A stretch of 64,000 nt of DNA from CAYRHJ01 sp964424105 (GTDB taxonomy: Bacteria > Planctomycetota > Phycisphaerae > UBA1845): contig CAYRHJ010000028.1 of assembly GCA_964424105.1 (NCBI GenBank), forward strand, positions 1-64,000. Reading direction: 5' to 3'. Below, one piece after another: positions 34,337-43,660 of the stretch (position 1 is the stretch's first letter; every line of letters starts with the position of its first letter). The notes under the pieces are model-generated. The model was not told where the DNA came from and made no database searches. It saw only the letters and a program-made list of their open reading frames with translations. The position numbers and the translations under genes are program-made.

Positions 34337-36641
34337 GGGACTGGTGCTCCAGGTGTGCAAACAACAGTTCGGGCGTGACAGGAATGGTCGTCATGTTGGT
34401 TTCCAAAGCCTCACAAATCGCGTTGACCACGGCTGGGGCGGGTCCATCCATGGGCAATTCGCCGATTCCCTTGGCTCCGCCCGGACCGAATTTCGACGGG
34501 CGCTCTTCGAAATAAACACGGATGGGCGGCAGGTCGCTGCTGGCGGGAATGACATAGTTCGTCATCTGGTTGTTGGCCATGGCCCCCTCGCGGGACACGA
34601 CTTCCTCGATCAGCGCCCAGCCGATGCCCTGGGCCACACCGCCCTGAATCTGCCCCCGCGCCAGGACGGGATTGATCACCTTGCCGACCTCTTGCAACGC
34701 CACGAAATCCGTCACCCTCGTCGCATAGGTGCGAAGATCGACCTCGACGTCCGCGACGTACGCCCCCCAGGAATAGCAAGCGTAGGCATCGCCGCGATAG
34801 GCGGTTTCGTCCCAGTGGATATCCGCGGGCGTTTCGTATCGTGCGGTGCCCAGCAGGTCATCACCGGGATGGGTCCGATGCCAGTCTTGAATCGCCACTT
34901 GCACGTCGGCCTCTGCTATCGATTCGCCGTTGGACAGTTTGACGACCAATGCCCGGCAAGCCTTGGCAACAAGCGATCCGACGACCATAGCCGTTCGGCT
35001 CGCGACCGTCGGGCCGCTGTTTGGAACACGTGATGTATCAGGAGTGGCTACGATGACCTGGTCCGTCGGCAGGGCCAGACTGTCGGCGGCGATCTGCGTC
35101 AAAATCGTCACCGTACCCTGACCCATGTCCGTGTTGGCGGTCAGGATTTCGATCCGCCCGTCCGGCAGACCTCGAACCCACACTTCCGACGCCAATCGCG
35201 TTTCACCGCTCCCCGTAAATCCCGCGCCATGATAAAAAGTCGCAAGACCGATTCCCCGCCGCAAATAGGGATGCGATGCGTTATGTCGCCTGTGCTCCAT
35301 CCGCTTGTCGCGGTACGCACTCAATTCCAATGCCCGATCCAACAGCGCCGGCATATCTACGTGGTCCTTGACGATTTGTCCGGTGGCCGTCGTCGCACCG
35401 TCGACCAGCAAATTCCTGCGCCGCAGTTCGACGGGTTCGATATCCAGTTGATGGGCGATGACGTTCATGTGACGTTCCACCGCGAACAGCGTCTGCGGCG
35501 CACCGAATCCCCGAAATGCACCATTGGGTGGCGTATTGGTCAATCTGACTTCACCGCGAATCGCGACGTTGTCACACGCATACGGGCCGGCGGCGTGAAT
35601 GACGCCTCGACTCAGCACGACGGCTGACAACGTCGCGTAGGCGCCACCGTCCAAAATGACTTCGATTTCCATGGCCAACAGTCTGCCGTCACCATCAAGC
35701 GCCGTTCGATGGCGAACCCGGCTGGGGTGGCGCTTGGTCGTGCAGGCCATGTCTTCTTGCCGATCGTAGATGATCTTGACCGGCCCGCCGGCTTTTTCCG
35801 CCAGCAAGGCGGCGTGAATGGCCAGTATGGACGGATAGTCCTCCTTGCCACCGAAACCCCCACCCACCGGCGTTTGAACGACGCGAAACCGTTCCGCGCT
35901 TCGGGCAAACAAATGCGTCAGCGCGTCCAAAACGTAAAAGGGGCACTGCATGCTGCCCATCACGACCATCGCACCGTCTTCCGGATAGGCCAACATCCCC
36001 TGGTTTTCAAGATAGACGTGCTCTTGTGAACCCGTCTCGTAGATGCCCGTCACCACGTGCGGAGCCAAGCCCCAGACATTTTCAACATTCCCCTTGTTGA
36101 TCGAAATGCGTTTGAAAACATTGTCCGCGCCGAATTGAACAGCCTCCGGTAACGGAACCGACCACGCATCGCTGACCGCGGGCAACGGTTCCACGTCGAC
36201 GTGAATCGCCCGAACCGCACGACGCAATGCCGACGGCGATCGATGGGCAATCAGCAAGATCGGCTCGTGTGGGTGCCTGATTTCCGAATCCACCAGCGCG
36301 GGCTGGTCGGTCTCGATCAATTTCACCTCGTTGGGGCCCGGTATGTCCCGATGATCGACGATGACGAATTCCTTCCAGGCGATGGATTCGTCAAACCGGA
36401 TGGCCTTGATGCGGCCACGGGGAACTCGGCTCCGCACCGTCGCGCCGTGATAGACCCCGTCAATGGCGACGTCGTCCACGTACGCCGTCCGGCCTTGAAG
36501 CTTGTCAAGCCCGTCGATGCGCTGAATGTCGTCGCCGATGGCCACCGGGGGCTTGCTCCATTCGACAGTGATCGTTTGCCAGGGGCGCGTCGATCGCGAC
36601 CACGATAAAAAATTCGATGTCCGACAGGCGGCCCGGTTCAT
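34323..36641 (-). CDS. Xanthine dehydrogenase molybdopterin-binding subunit
   Basis: A 772-residue protein of the XdhA/XdhD/CoxL family. Motifs include GGGFGGKEDY near residue 257, AFRGFGAPQ, TANTDMGQGTV, and the catalytic Glu in GGAKGIGELP near 720. The N-terminal domain (GRTAYVDDVAIDG) is the usual a/b-hammerhead. It would hydroxylate a purine with the partner FeS and FAD subunits encoded immediately downstream. It is divergent from adenine deaminase, which supplies hypoxanthine, supporting a purine substrate. The true start may lie a few codons inside, since the first 25 residues look atypical. Confidence 0.9.
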   Translation of the reverse strand: MNRAACRTSNFLSWSRSTRPWQTITVEWSKPPVAIGDDIQRIDGLDKLQGRTAYVDDVAIDGVYHGATVRSRVPRGRIKAIRFDESIAWKEFVIVDHRDIPGPNEVKLIETDQPALVDSEIRHPHEPILLIAHRSPSALRRAVRAIHVDVEPLPAVSDAWSVPLPEAVQFGADNVFKRISINKGNVENVWGLAPHVVTGIYETGSQEHVYLENQGMLAYPEDGAMVVMGSMQCPFYVLDALTHLFARSAERFRVVQTPVGGGFGGKEDYPSILAIHAALLAEKAGGPVKIIYDRQEDMACTTKRHPSRVRHRTALDGDGRLLAMEIEVILDGGAYATLSAVVLSRGVIHAAGPYACDNVAIRGEVRLTNTPPNGAFRGFGAPQTLFAVERHMNVIAHQLDIEPVELRRRNLLVDGATTATGQIVKDHVDMPALLDRALELSAYRDKRMEHRRHNASHPYLRRGIGLATFYHGAGFTGSGETRLASEVWVRGLPDGRIEILTANTDMGQGTVTILTQIAADSLALPTDQVIVATPDTSRVPNSGPTVASRTAMVVGSLVAKACRALVVKLSNGESIAEADVQVAIQDWHRTHPGDDLLGTARYETPADIHWDETAYRGDAYACYSWGAYVADVEVDLRTYATRVTDFVALQEVGKVINPVLARGQIQGGVAQGIGWALIEEVVSREGAMANNQMTNYVIPASSDLPPIRVYFEERPSKFGPGGAKGIGELPMDGPAPAVVNAICEALETNMTTIPVTPELLFAHLEHQSHAAD

Positions 36642-36719
36642 TACCGAGGCTGCGTGCTTTCTAGTTCCATGATATATTGCGGGTCAGGACTCGCAAGAAA
36701 ACTTCCGCGGGACAGGTGA

Positions 36720-38456
36720 ATGAACAAATCGGATTTGAAACATCGGATTGATGCGGCGGCTGGACGCGTGCCCGCCGACCTGGTCCTGCGGAACGGCAGA
36801 ATCATCAACGTGTATTCCTGCGACATTCACGAGGGCGACGTAGCCATCGTCGGAAATCGAATCGTCGGGATCGGGTCCTACGAGGGCCTCGAAACCATCG
36901 ATCTGGACGGTCGATTCGTCAGTCCGGGCTTCATCGACGGTCACGTTCACATCGAATCATCGATGTTGAATGTTCCTGAATACGCCCGGACGGTGGCCGT
37001 TCGGGGAACGGTTTGCGTCATCGCCGATCCCCACGAGATCGCCAACGTCATGGGCGCGGAAGGAATCCGCTACATGCTGGCGTCAGCCAAGCGCTGCCCC
37101 ATCCACGTGTACATGATGGCGAGTTCCTGTGTTCCCGCGTCCCAGTTTGAAAGTTCCGGCGCGGAGCTGTCCGCCCTCGACCTGCAATCGCTGCTGGGCA
37201 ACAAGTGGGTCATCGGGCTGGCGGAGATGATGAACTACCCCGGCGTCATCGCCGCGAACGAGGATTGTCTGCAAAAAATACGCGTGGCCGGTCAGCGACC
37301 CATCGATGGCCACGCGCCCGGCGTCACCGGTCGAGATTTGTGCGCCTATGCGACGGCTGGTATTGAAAGCGATCACGAATGCACCACGCTCGACGAAGCC
37401 AAGGAAAAACTGCGGCAAGGCTTCTACATCATGATTCGCCAGGGCAGCGCCGCCCGAAACCTCGACGCCCTGCTGCCGTTGGTCCGCCCGGACACCCTGG
37501 ATCGATTCATCTTCGTCACGGACGACAAGGACATCGGCGATTTGAAAACCGAAGGCCACATGGATCACATGATCCGTCGGGCCATCGAGTTCGGCATCAA
37601 GCCGGTTCACGCCATCAAGATGGCGTCGCTCAACACAGCCCGTTATTTCGGTCTCAAGCGGCTGGGCGGCATCGCCCCGGGTCGGTTCGCGTCCTTCGCG
37701 ATCCTGAACGATCTCGAAAAATGCACCGTTTCCAGCGTCTATCATCTTGGCAAACGGGTGGCCCACGAAGGACAGATGACGCTTCCTGCGGCCAGCAAAG
37801 ACCAGCCGCAGATCATTCGCAGTTCCATCAACGTGCAATGGATCGAACCGGAGCATTTCGCCGTGCCCGTGAATTCGGGCGAGCCCCGTTCGGTGCACGT
37901 GATCGAAGTTCGCGAAGCCCGAATCGACACCGAGCGATCGACGGAACGTCTGCCCGTCGTCGACGGCTGCCTGCATGCCGACCCAAGTCGCGACGTGTGC
38001 AAAATTGCCGTGATCGAACGGCATCAAGCCAGCGGGCGAATCGCCGTGGGCTTCGTTCGTGGGTTCGGTTTTTCATCGGGAGCTATCGCCTCCACCGTCA
38101 GCCATGATGCCCACAACCTTGTCGTCGCCGGCACGAACGATCGCGACATGTACGAAGCCGCCATCCATCTGGTCAAAATTCGCGGCGGGCAGTGCGCCGT
38201 CGATCAGGGGAGGGTGATGGCATCGGTTCCGCTTCCCATCGCCGGGCTGATGACCGACGTGGATGCCGACACGCTGGATGCTCAGCTTTCCCGGCTCCAC
38301 GAAGCGACCGCCACATTGAACGGCAAACTCCGCCGACCGTTCATGGCCTTGTCATTCCTGTGTTTGTCGGTGATCGGCAAACTGAAGATCACGGATCGTG
38401 GCCTGGTCGACGCGGACAAATTCGAGCTGATCGACCTGATGTGTGAATCGACGTAG
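36720..38456 (+). CDS. ade: Adenine deaminase
   Basis: A 578-residue amidohydrolase. The metal-binding motif is GHVHIESSM, and the N-terminal (ADLVLRNGRIINVYSCDI) and later motifs (FVTDDKDIGDL, GFGFSSGAIASTVSHDAHN) match adenine deaminases of the B. subtilis Ade type. It converts adenine to hypoxanthine and ammonia, feeding the xanthine dehydrogenases on either side. It is transcribed divergently from the Mo subunit across a 78-base spacer that must hold both promoters. Confidence 0.93.
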   Translation: MNKSDLKHRIDAAAGRVPADLVLRNGRIINVYSCDIHEGDVAIVGNRIVGIGSYEGLETIDLDGRFVSPGFIDGHVHIESSMLNVPEYARTVAVRGTVCVIADPHEIANVMGAEGIRYMLASAKRCPIHVYMMASSCVPASQFESSGAELSALDLQSLLGNKWVIGLAEMMNYPGVIAANEDCLQKIRVAGQRPIDGHAPGVTGRDLCAYATAGIESDHECTTLDEAKEKLRQGFYIMIRQGSAARNLDALLPLVRPDTLDRFIFVTDDKDIGDLKTEGHMDHMIRRAIEFGIKPVHAIKMASLNTARYFGLKRLGGIAPGRFASFAILNDLEKCTVSSVYHLGKRVAHEGQMTLPAASKDQPQIIRSSINVQWIEPEHFAVPVNSGEPRSVHVIEVREARIDTERSTERLPVVDGCLHADPSRDVCKIAVIERHQASGRIAVGFVRGFGFSSGAIASTVSHDAHNLVVAGTNDRDMYEAAIHLVKIRGGQCAVDQGRVMASVPLPIAGLMTDVDADTLDAQLSRLHEATATLNGKLRRPFMALSFLCLSVIGKLKITDRGLVDADKFELIDLMCEST

Positions 38457-38544
38457 CCCGAGAGTTGTACAATCTGCCCGTGGAATGGAATTGGGTTTGG
38501 AATGGACCGACGCTGAACGGACATTCAAGGACCTGGGGACAGTG

Positions 38545-39843
38545 ATGAACGAGCTTTCACCACCGCGCGAAACTGATCCGCGAGCGTCGAACCATCTCGA
38601 CGCCCTCTCCGCGGGCGTTCCGCCGTCCGCGGCGCCGGTCACCGCTGCCGAACGCATCAACAGCATCGATGTGCTCCGCGGGGTCGCATTGTCGGGCGTT
38701 CTGCTGATGAACATGCAGGCCTTCGCCATGCCCTTCTGCGCCTACATGAACCCCAAATCGTATCGCAACGATGACCCGCTCAACTTTCCCTTGTGGTGCA
38801 TCAATCACGTGCTCGCCGACGGAAAATTCATCACCATCTTTTCCATGCTGTTCGGTGCGGGCATCGTCTTGATGACCTCGCGGGCGAAAGCACGAACGGG
38901 TCGATCGTTGTCCGTGCACTATCGGCGAATGTTCTGGATGGCCATCTTCGGCTGCATGCATGGGATATTCATCTGGCACGGCGACATCGTGTTGACCTAC
39001 GCAGTCTGCGGATTGTTCGCCTACTGGTTTCGCAACCGATCGCCGCGGCTCCTCATCATTGTCAGCTTGGCATTGATGGGTGTGACAGCGCTGTTGATGG
39101 CCAACTTCGACAAAATGATGGATGGCATGTCGCCGGATGAGCTTCAAAAAATGTCCGACATGTGGTCTCCCTCGGCTGAAAAGATCGCCCTATACGAAGC
39201 CACCTACCGGGGCGGTTATCTGACCCATCTGTCGAAACGATTCGACGAGTGGCAGGAGATGATGGGCTTCCTGATGATTTTCGGCGGGCGAGTGCTGGGC
39301 GTCATGTTGCTCGGCATGGCCCTGTTCAAGAGCGACGTCTTGTCGGCAGCAAGGTCGAACAAGTTCTACGCGACGTTGATGGTCATCGGGTTCGGCGCGG
39401 GGCTGCCCCTCGCAGCCTACGGCATCTACAACCAGGATGTTCATGGATGGACGATGGAGCACAGCTTCGGACGCGGTTCGCTTTTCAATTATGCCGGCAG
39501 CCTCTTTTCCGCGTTCGGGTGGATCGGCGTGGTCATGTGGATGTGCCGCTCCGACCGCTGGCCGGGGTTGAAAAAAAGATTCGCCGCCGTGGGGCAAATG
39601 GCTTTCACCAATTACATCATGCACTCGGTCATCTGCACAACCATCTTCTATGGACACGGATTGGGATATTTTGGTCGGGTGGGCCGTGTGGGACAGCTTT
39701 TGCTCGTACTGGCCATCGTCATGGTGCAGTTGTGGTATTCGCCGATTTGGCTGAAACTATTTCGATTCGGTCCGTTGGAATGGGCCTGGCGAAGTCTAAC
39801 GTATTGGAAACGACAGCCGTTTCATTGCCCGCGACCCGCGTGA
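38545..39843 (+). CDS. DUF418 family multispanning membrane protein
   Basis: About 432 residues from the ATG at 38545, preceded by GGGGA; a longer frame from 38443 overlaps the ade stop and lacks support. It has roughly ten hydrophobic segments. The opening INSIDVLRGVALSGVLLMN is characteristic of the DUF418/YeiB family, and the C-terminal YSPIWLKLFRFGPLEWAWRS is the DUF418 signature. Its role is unknown, possibly transport or acylation of envelope components. It follows ade by 88 bases. Confidence 0.88.
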   Translation: MNELSPPRETDPRASNHLDALSAGVPPSAAPVTAAERINSIDVLRGVALSGVLLMNMQAFAMPFCAYMNPKSYRNDDPLNFPLWCINHVLADGKFITIFSMLFGAGIVLMTSRAKARTGRSLSVHYRRMFWMAIFGCMHGIFIWHGDIVLTYAVCGLFAYWFRNRSPRLLIIVSLALMGVTALLMANFDKMMDGMSPDELQKMSDMWSPSAEKIALYEATYRGGYLTHLSKRFDEWQEMMGFLMIFGGRVLGVMLLGMALFKSDVLSAARSNKFYATLMVIGFGAGLPLAAYGIYNQDVHGWTMEHSFGRGSLFNYAGSLFSAFGWIGVVMWMCRSDRWPGLKKRFAAVGQMAFTNYIMHSVICTTIFYGHGLGYFGRVGRVGQLLLVLAIVMVQLWYSPIWLKLFRFGPLEWAWRSLTYWKRQPFHCPRPA

Positions 39844-39885
39844 AGCTGAACGAATCGGCCCTGATCAACGAAAGGAGCGTCAACG

Positions 39886-40011
39886 ATGCCTGAAGGCTGT
39901 AATCCTGAGCCGTCCAGCGCGCTGGGCGAACAGCACAAGAAATTCGAATCGTTCGTCGGAACGTTCAAAGCCAACGTCAAAATGTGGATGGGTTCGGGCG
40001 TGATATTCTGA
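39886..40011 (+). pseudogene. 5' remnant of a DUF1579 family gene
   Basis: A 41-codon reading frame with a good ribosome-binding site (AAAGGAG at 39871-39877). The encoded HKKFESFVGTFKANVKMWMG matches the first 35 residues of DUF1579 proteins, which are normally about 150-190 residues. The resemblance stops after GSG, and the frame ends two codons later in unrelated sequence. The gene has therefore lost its 3' part, probably by deletion or recombination near 40000. It could still be transcribed behind the DUF418 gene. Confidence 0.65.
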
Positions 40012-40202
40012 TTGGGCTGCCGCCGTGGTCGATTGATCTGGCCGCTACGGTAATCGCCATGCGAATTCGCGCCGGCACTGTCATCACGCGGAGATTGGCC
40101 GATGAAACGCAACGACCCGGCAGGGCTGTTGCGGGGATAGGGGGAACCTCCCCATATGAACCGTGCGACGGGTCGTCATCGCATCCGACCGCCCGGCGCA
40201 CC

Positions 40203-40284
40203 TGCGCGAGGGGAGACTCGAACTCCCACGGGTTTCCCCACAGGAACCTAAATCCTGCGCGTCTGCCAATTCCGCCACTCGCGC
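40203..40284 (-). tRNA. tRNA-Leu (anticodon UAG)
   Basis: The minus strand forms a full cloverleaf. The acceptor stem is GCGCGAG/CTCGCGC with discriminator A, and the D-arm region is TGGCGGAATTGGCAGACGC. The anticodon stem-loop is CAGGA-TTTAGGT-TCCTG with anticodon TAG. A long class II variable arm (GTGGGGAAACCCGT) and the T-arm GGGAGTTCGAGTCTCCC complete it. CCA is not encoded. It decodes CUA and other CUN codons. Confidence 0.95.
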
Positions 40285-40399
40285 GAATGATCGGCAGCCT
40301 ACGACAAAGACCCCATCCGCGAAAGGCCCCCGGCGGCGCAGTCAAGGTCTTTCAGTTTTGGGCATTTCGCCATGGTATTGCGAGCAGGATCGTGCCGAT

Positions 40400-40473
40400 C
40401 GTCACTCCGGCGCAAGCCGGAGTCCAGGCAGCGTTCTTCTGGATTCCGGCGTTCGCCGGAATGACGGATGCGG
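40400..40473. repeat. Head-to-head pair of family A REP-like units
   Basis: CGTCACTCCGGCGCAAGCCG then GAGTCCAG at 40400-40427 faces TCTGGATTCCGGCGTTCGCC then GGAATGACGG from 40438. Each unit is palindromic and the two are also inverse to each other, the arrangement seen in bacterial interspersed mosaic elements. Confidence 0.8.
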
Positions 40474-40478
40474 GGCGT

Positions 40479-40538
40479 ACGCAGTCGTCGAGACGTTGCA
40501 GGCCCCATACGCCGTCGTCGAGACGTTGCAGGCCCCGG
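40479..40538. repeat. Tandem duplication of a 30-bp unit
   Basis: Two adjacent copies of TACGCAGTCGTCGAGACGTT then GCAGGCCCCA, differing at two positions. They follow directly on the REP-like pair. Confidence 0.8.
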
Positions 40539-40556
40539 CGGGGCCATCGAGAATAG

Positions 40557-40736
40557 CCCGGCGATTTATCGCCGGGGTGGCGTTCGTTCAGTGAGGTGAA
40601 CGAGTCCCGTAGGAACGACTGACCCACGGCAGGAGTTTCAGCCGTCCCTCCGGGACTTCTCTTCGGCGGATCGATGGGGTTCCCGGCGATGAATCGCCGG
40701 GCTACTTTCGCACCGTCCCGCCGGGACGCGGAACGT
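40557..40736. repeat. Four-hairpin non-coding element
   Basis: Perfect 9-bp stems CCCGGCGAT/ATCGCCGGG occur at 40557-40576 and 40682-40701, each followed at a distance by a GTCCC...GGGAC hairpin (about 40640-40655 and 40717-40730). The duplicated two-hairpin layout suggests a mobile or duplicated palindromic element. No reading frame is supported. The remainder of the 40285-40849 gap holds nothing else recognisable. Confidence 0.6.
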
Positions 40737-40849
40737 ACGTACCACCAGCCGCCGATTGTGTCACGCACCCTCAGTGAAACACCGCCCAGCTCGGCGATTG
40801 ACACAAGCATTCGCCTCTCAACTGCGAGCATCCTGTCGATGCGTCACCA

Positions 40850-43660
40850 TTACGGGCAGGGCGACGGCCCGCCATAGGTCGCACCCTGTAGCGCGTTCAA
40901 GATGACGAAAAGATCGGGCAAACTGATCGTTCCGTTGGGATCGAACGGATCCAGATCAGCCTGATAGAAACTGCACGTCGAAAAATTGTCGACCAGTGTG
41001 TTCAACACACAGAACAGGTCGGGCAGACTGACCGTGGTGTTCTCGTCGGAATCAGCGTGGACGCTCGTCGTAATCGAGACGGCGGAGCTTAATGCCGGCG
41101 TACCCGGACTGCCGAAATCCGACTGGACCAGGTACGTCTGGTCCGGCACAACTTCAAAACCGGTCGCGTACACCGTGCCGCCCCATTCCCCGGACGTCAG
41201 AAACGCCGCACAATTGGGGTCCATTTGCAGTTTCGCTATGTTGCGCGCACCGGGCGCGCCCAGATACTTCGCCGTCGATCCCGGACAATCGGGTGTCACG
41301 AGGATGGCGAACGGTTCGGGGCTTGGCGTCGGCGTGATGGCCAAATACCGCGGCCCCTCCCCATCCGCCGAGGGTGCGGGTGGTACGATTTTCAGCACCT
41401 GACCACTGCTTCCAATGGGAGCAAGATCATCTGAAACCAGGACGTAGACCTCGCCGTCCTCGTCTTCGCCGATCCCTTTCAGGTAATGCCCGATGAACGC
41501 CGTCCCACCGGGGGATACGGAAAACTCCCGCCGGACGAAAGCATCGGGCCCCGTTGTTTCGAAATAATACAATCGACCCGTAGGTCCGAAATCAGCGCTG
41601 AAATCTCCGAAAACGTAGCGACTGTTAAGATCAGGATATTCGGTTCCGCGATAGACGAATCCGCCGATCACCGAAATACCGCCCGTGGCGTGGTCGTAGT
41701 CCATCACGGGATCCAGCAAGGGTTCGCCCAGCAAGCCCGTGCTCGCACAGACCGCCGGCGGCGTACCGGGATCGAAGGGATCGAAGCATTGGAATCCCTC
41801 GCGAATGGCCCAGCCATAATTGCCACCGTTCACGACGATGCTGACTTCCTCGAAAAGCGCTTGCCCGACGTCGGCGACGTACAACGCCCCCGACCCTCCC
41901 ACACCATCATCGAAGGTGAATCGATAGGGATTGCGGAAACCATAGGCATAGACTTCCGGCAGGCCGTCGATGCCGTCGGCAAACGGGTTGTCCAGCGGGA
42001 TGGCGTAGGGTGATCCCGTATCCACGTCGATGCGCAACATCGACCCCAACGCCGTCTGCGGATTCAGGCCATTGCCGTCAGGTCCGTGCGGCAACGAGGG
42101 AAGATGGAGACCGTCATTGGCCCCACCACCGTCACCCAGCGAAAAATAAAGGAATCCGTCAGGACCGAAATCCACGTGCCCGGCGTTGTGGTTGAATTCA
42201 GGCTCGTCGACGCTGAACAAAACCGTTTCCGTCGGGTCTGCGACGTTCGGATCACCGATCGACACCGCAAACTCGGATAGAATCTCCGAATGACATCCGC
42301 GTGACGTTCCGAAACACGGCTCGCTCGGGTCGCCCGCTCGCGGCGCGCTGTATCGAACGAAAAATCGACCGTTGGCTGCGTAGTTCGGGTGAAAGGCCAG
42401 TCCCAAGACCCCTCGCTCGTCGAATCCCGCACTCAACGCGGGAATCAATCCCGTCAGGTCCAGAAACGGCGTGGCCAACAGTTGCCCGCCGGAATCGATG
42501 ATGCGGATCGGCCCGGATTGATCGACAATGAACAGTCTTCCTGAATTGTCCCCCGCGTGGGTCAACAGGACCGGCGAAACCAGCGGCGGCACGCCACTGC
42601 GAGACGCAGGCCCGACCGCACCAACCGGTTCCAGCGCGACGGGCAACGAAAGAAAATCACAAGTATCGGTATCTTCGTTACACGATTCATTGAAAGCGCA
42701 TGGGAATCCGCCCGAAAGGCATCCGCTGACCGCATTACAGATTTCCGCGCCATTGCAAAACAGGCCGTCATCCGCGCAGTTCGCATTGTTCGGCGTAAAA
42801 ACGCAATTCCCGCTGTCACATGTGTCGTCCGTACAGAACACCGCGTCGTCGCAATCGGTGTCGTCCAGGCAATTCACACATTCGTCGCTCACTTCGTTAC
42901 ACGACTGACCGGGGCAGGGGTCCGATCCCGCTTGACATTGGTCCCCGACGCACTGCTCCGCCCCGTTGCAGAATACGCCATCATCGCATTGTGGGTCCCC
43001 GCTACAGGTGTTATCCGATCCGATACTGGGGTTTCCCACAAAAAAATCCGTCCCCAGCGTCAGTTCCCCCCCGCCCCCATTCGTCCCGTCATACGCAATC
43101 GACAGCCCCTCGCCGGATTGCGGCGCATGATCCCGAACGCCCGACGTCGACCACAACGGTCCGCCGGGCCTGGTCAGGTCGGCGGCTACGTTGTGCCGCT
43201 CCTGATTGGGACTGCTGCCGGTCACGCCCCATTGAACGTATTCCACCATCCTGTTGTTAGCACCCAGTGAAGTAAAACATCCTGCGGCACTACAATCGTA
43301 AATCGATATGCTATCCGTTGCGTTTTCCAATTCCGTCCCACCAAAAGATGACGGAAAGGTCGGCAGGTAAATGTTGTTCGCGTCGTTGGTACCACTCATA
43401 CGAAAATGCACGGTCACGATTTGCCCCGGATTCATCGTCATCGCCGGCAAACCGACGTAGACCAGATGGACGCAGAACTGCCATCCGCTGAGACTGACCG
43501 GCGATACCCCGATGTTTTTCAGCTCCACTTTTTCAAACCCTTGGTCACTACCCGGCGGGTCATACAAGACCTCGTTGATGACGACCTGACCATGGGCAGT
43601 GATGCCCGCCGCAAGAAAAAGGAGAACGCCCAATATCGTGCTTCCGTGTGATTTCATCAC
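40850..43660 (-). CDS. Secreted lamin-tail, Cys-rich, PQQ sugar-dehydrogenase-like protein with dockerin-like C-terminus
   Basis: A 936-residue exported protein. A signal peptide (GVLLFLAAGITAHG) is followed by a lamin-tail domain (VVINEVLYDPPGSDQGFEKV) to about residue 190. A Cys-rich region at about 215-340 has repeats of the CDDGVFCNGAEQC type. A glucose/sorbosone-dehydrogenase-like propeller at about 350-760 follows (GLAFHPNYAANGRFFVRYS, NHNAGHVDFGPDGFLYFSLG, AYGFRNPYRF). A beta-rich segment comes next, and then a duplicated SLPDLFCVLNTL/SLPDLFVILNAL motif at the end. That duplicated tail resembles the dockerin-like domains common in planctomycete exported proteins. An extracellular, surface-attached sugar-oxidising or binding function is inferred. 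Confidence 0.82.
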   Translation of the reverse strand: MMKSHGSTILGVLLFLAAGITAHGQVVINEVLYDPPGSDQGFEKVELKNIGVSPVSLSGWQFCVHLVYVGLPAMTMNPGQIVTVHFRMSGTNDANNIYLPTFPSSFGGTELENATDSISIYDCSAAGCFTSLGANNRMVEYVQWGVTGSSPNQERHNVAADLTRPGGPLWSTSGVRDHAPQSGEGLSIAYDGTNGGGGELTLGTDFFVGNPSIGSDNTCSGDPQCDDGVFCNGAEQCVGDQCQAGSDPCPGQSCNEVSDECVNCLDDTDCDDAVFCTDDTCDSGNCVFTPNNANCADDGLFCNGAEICNAVSGCLSGGFPCAFNESCNEDTDTCDFLSLPVALEPVGAVGPASRSGVPPLVSPVLLTHAGDNSGRLFIVDQSGPIRIIDSGGQLLATPFLDLTGLIPALSAGFDERGVLGLAFHPNYAANGRFFVRYSAPRAGDPSEPCFGTSRGCHSEILSEFAVSIGDPNVADPTETVLFSVDEPEFNHNAGHVDFGPDGFLYFSLGDGGGANDGLHLPSLPHGPDGNGLNPQTALGSMLRIDVDTGSPYAIPLDNPFADGIDGLPEVYAYGFRNPYRFTFDDGVGGSGALYVADVGQALFEEVSIVVNGGNYGWAIREGFQCFDPFDPGTPPAVCASTGLLGEPLLDPVMDYDHATGGISVIGGFVYRGTEYPDLNSRYVFGDFSADFGPTGRLYYFETTGPDAFVRREFSVSPGGTAFIGHYLKGIGEDEDGEVYVLVSDDLAPIGSSGQVLKIVPPAPSADGEGPRYLAITPTPSPEPFAILVTPDCPGSTAKYLGAPGARNIAKLQMDPNCAAFLTSGEWGGTVYATGFEVVPDQTYLVQSDFGSPGTPALSSAVSITTSVHADSDENTTVSLPDLFCVLNTLVDNFSTCSFYQADLDPFDPNGTISLPDLFVILNALQGATYGGPSPCP

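Noticed and set aside
39886..40040. TGA at 40009 as a second selenocysteine codon
   Set aside because: The sequence after this TGA does not resemble the rest of a DUF1579 protein, and the residue at this position is not a Cys in that family.
40012..40330. tRNA-Sec near the selenium genes
   Set aside because: The only tRNA found is a standard tRNA-Leu with anticodon UAG; its acceptor and D-arms are not of the tRNA-Sec type.
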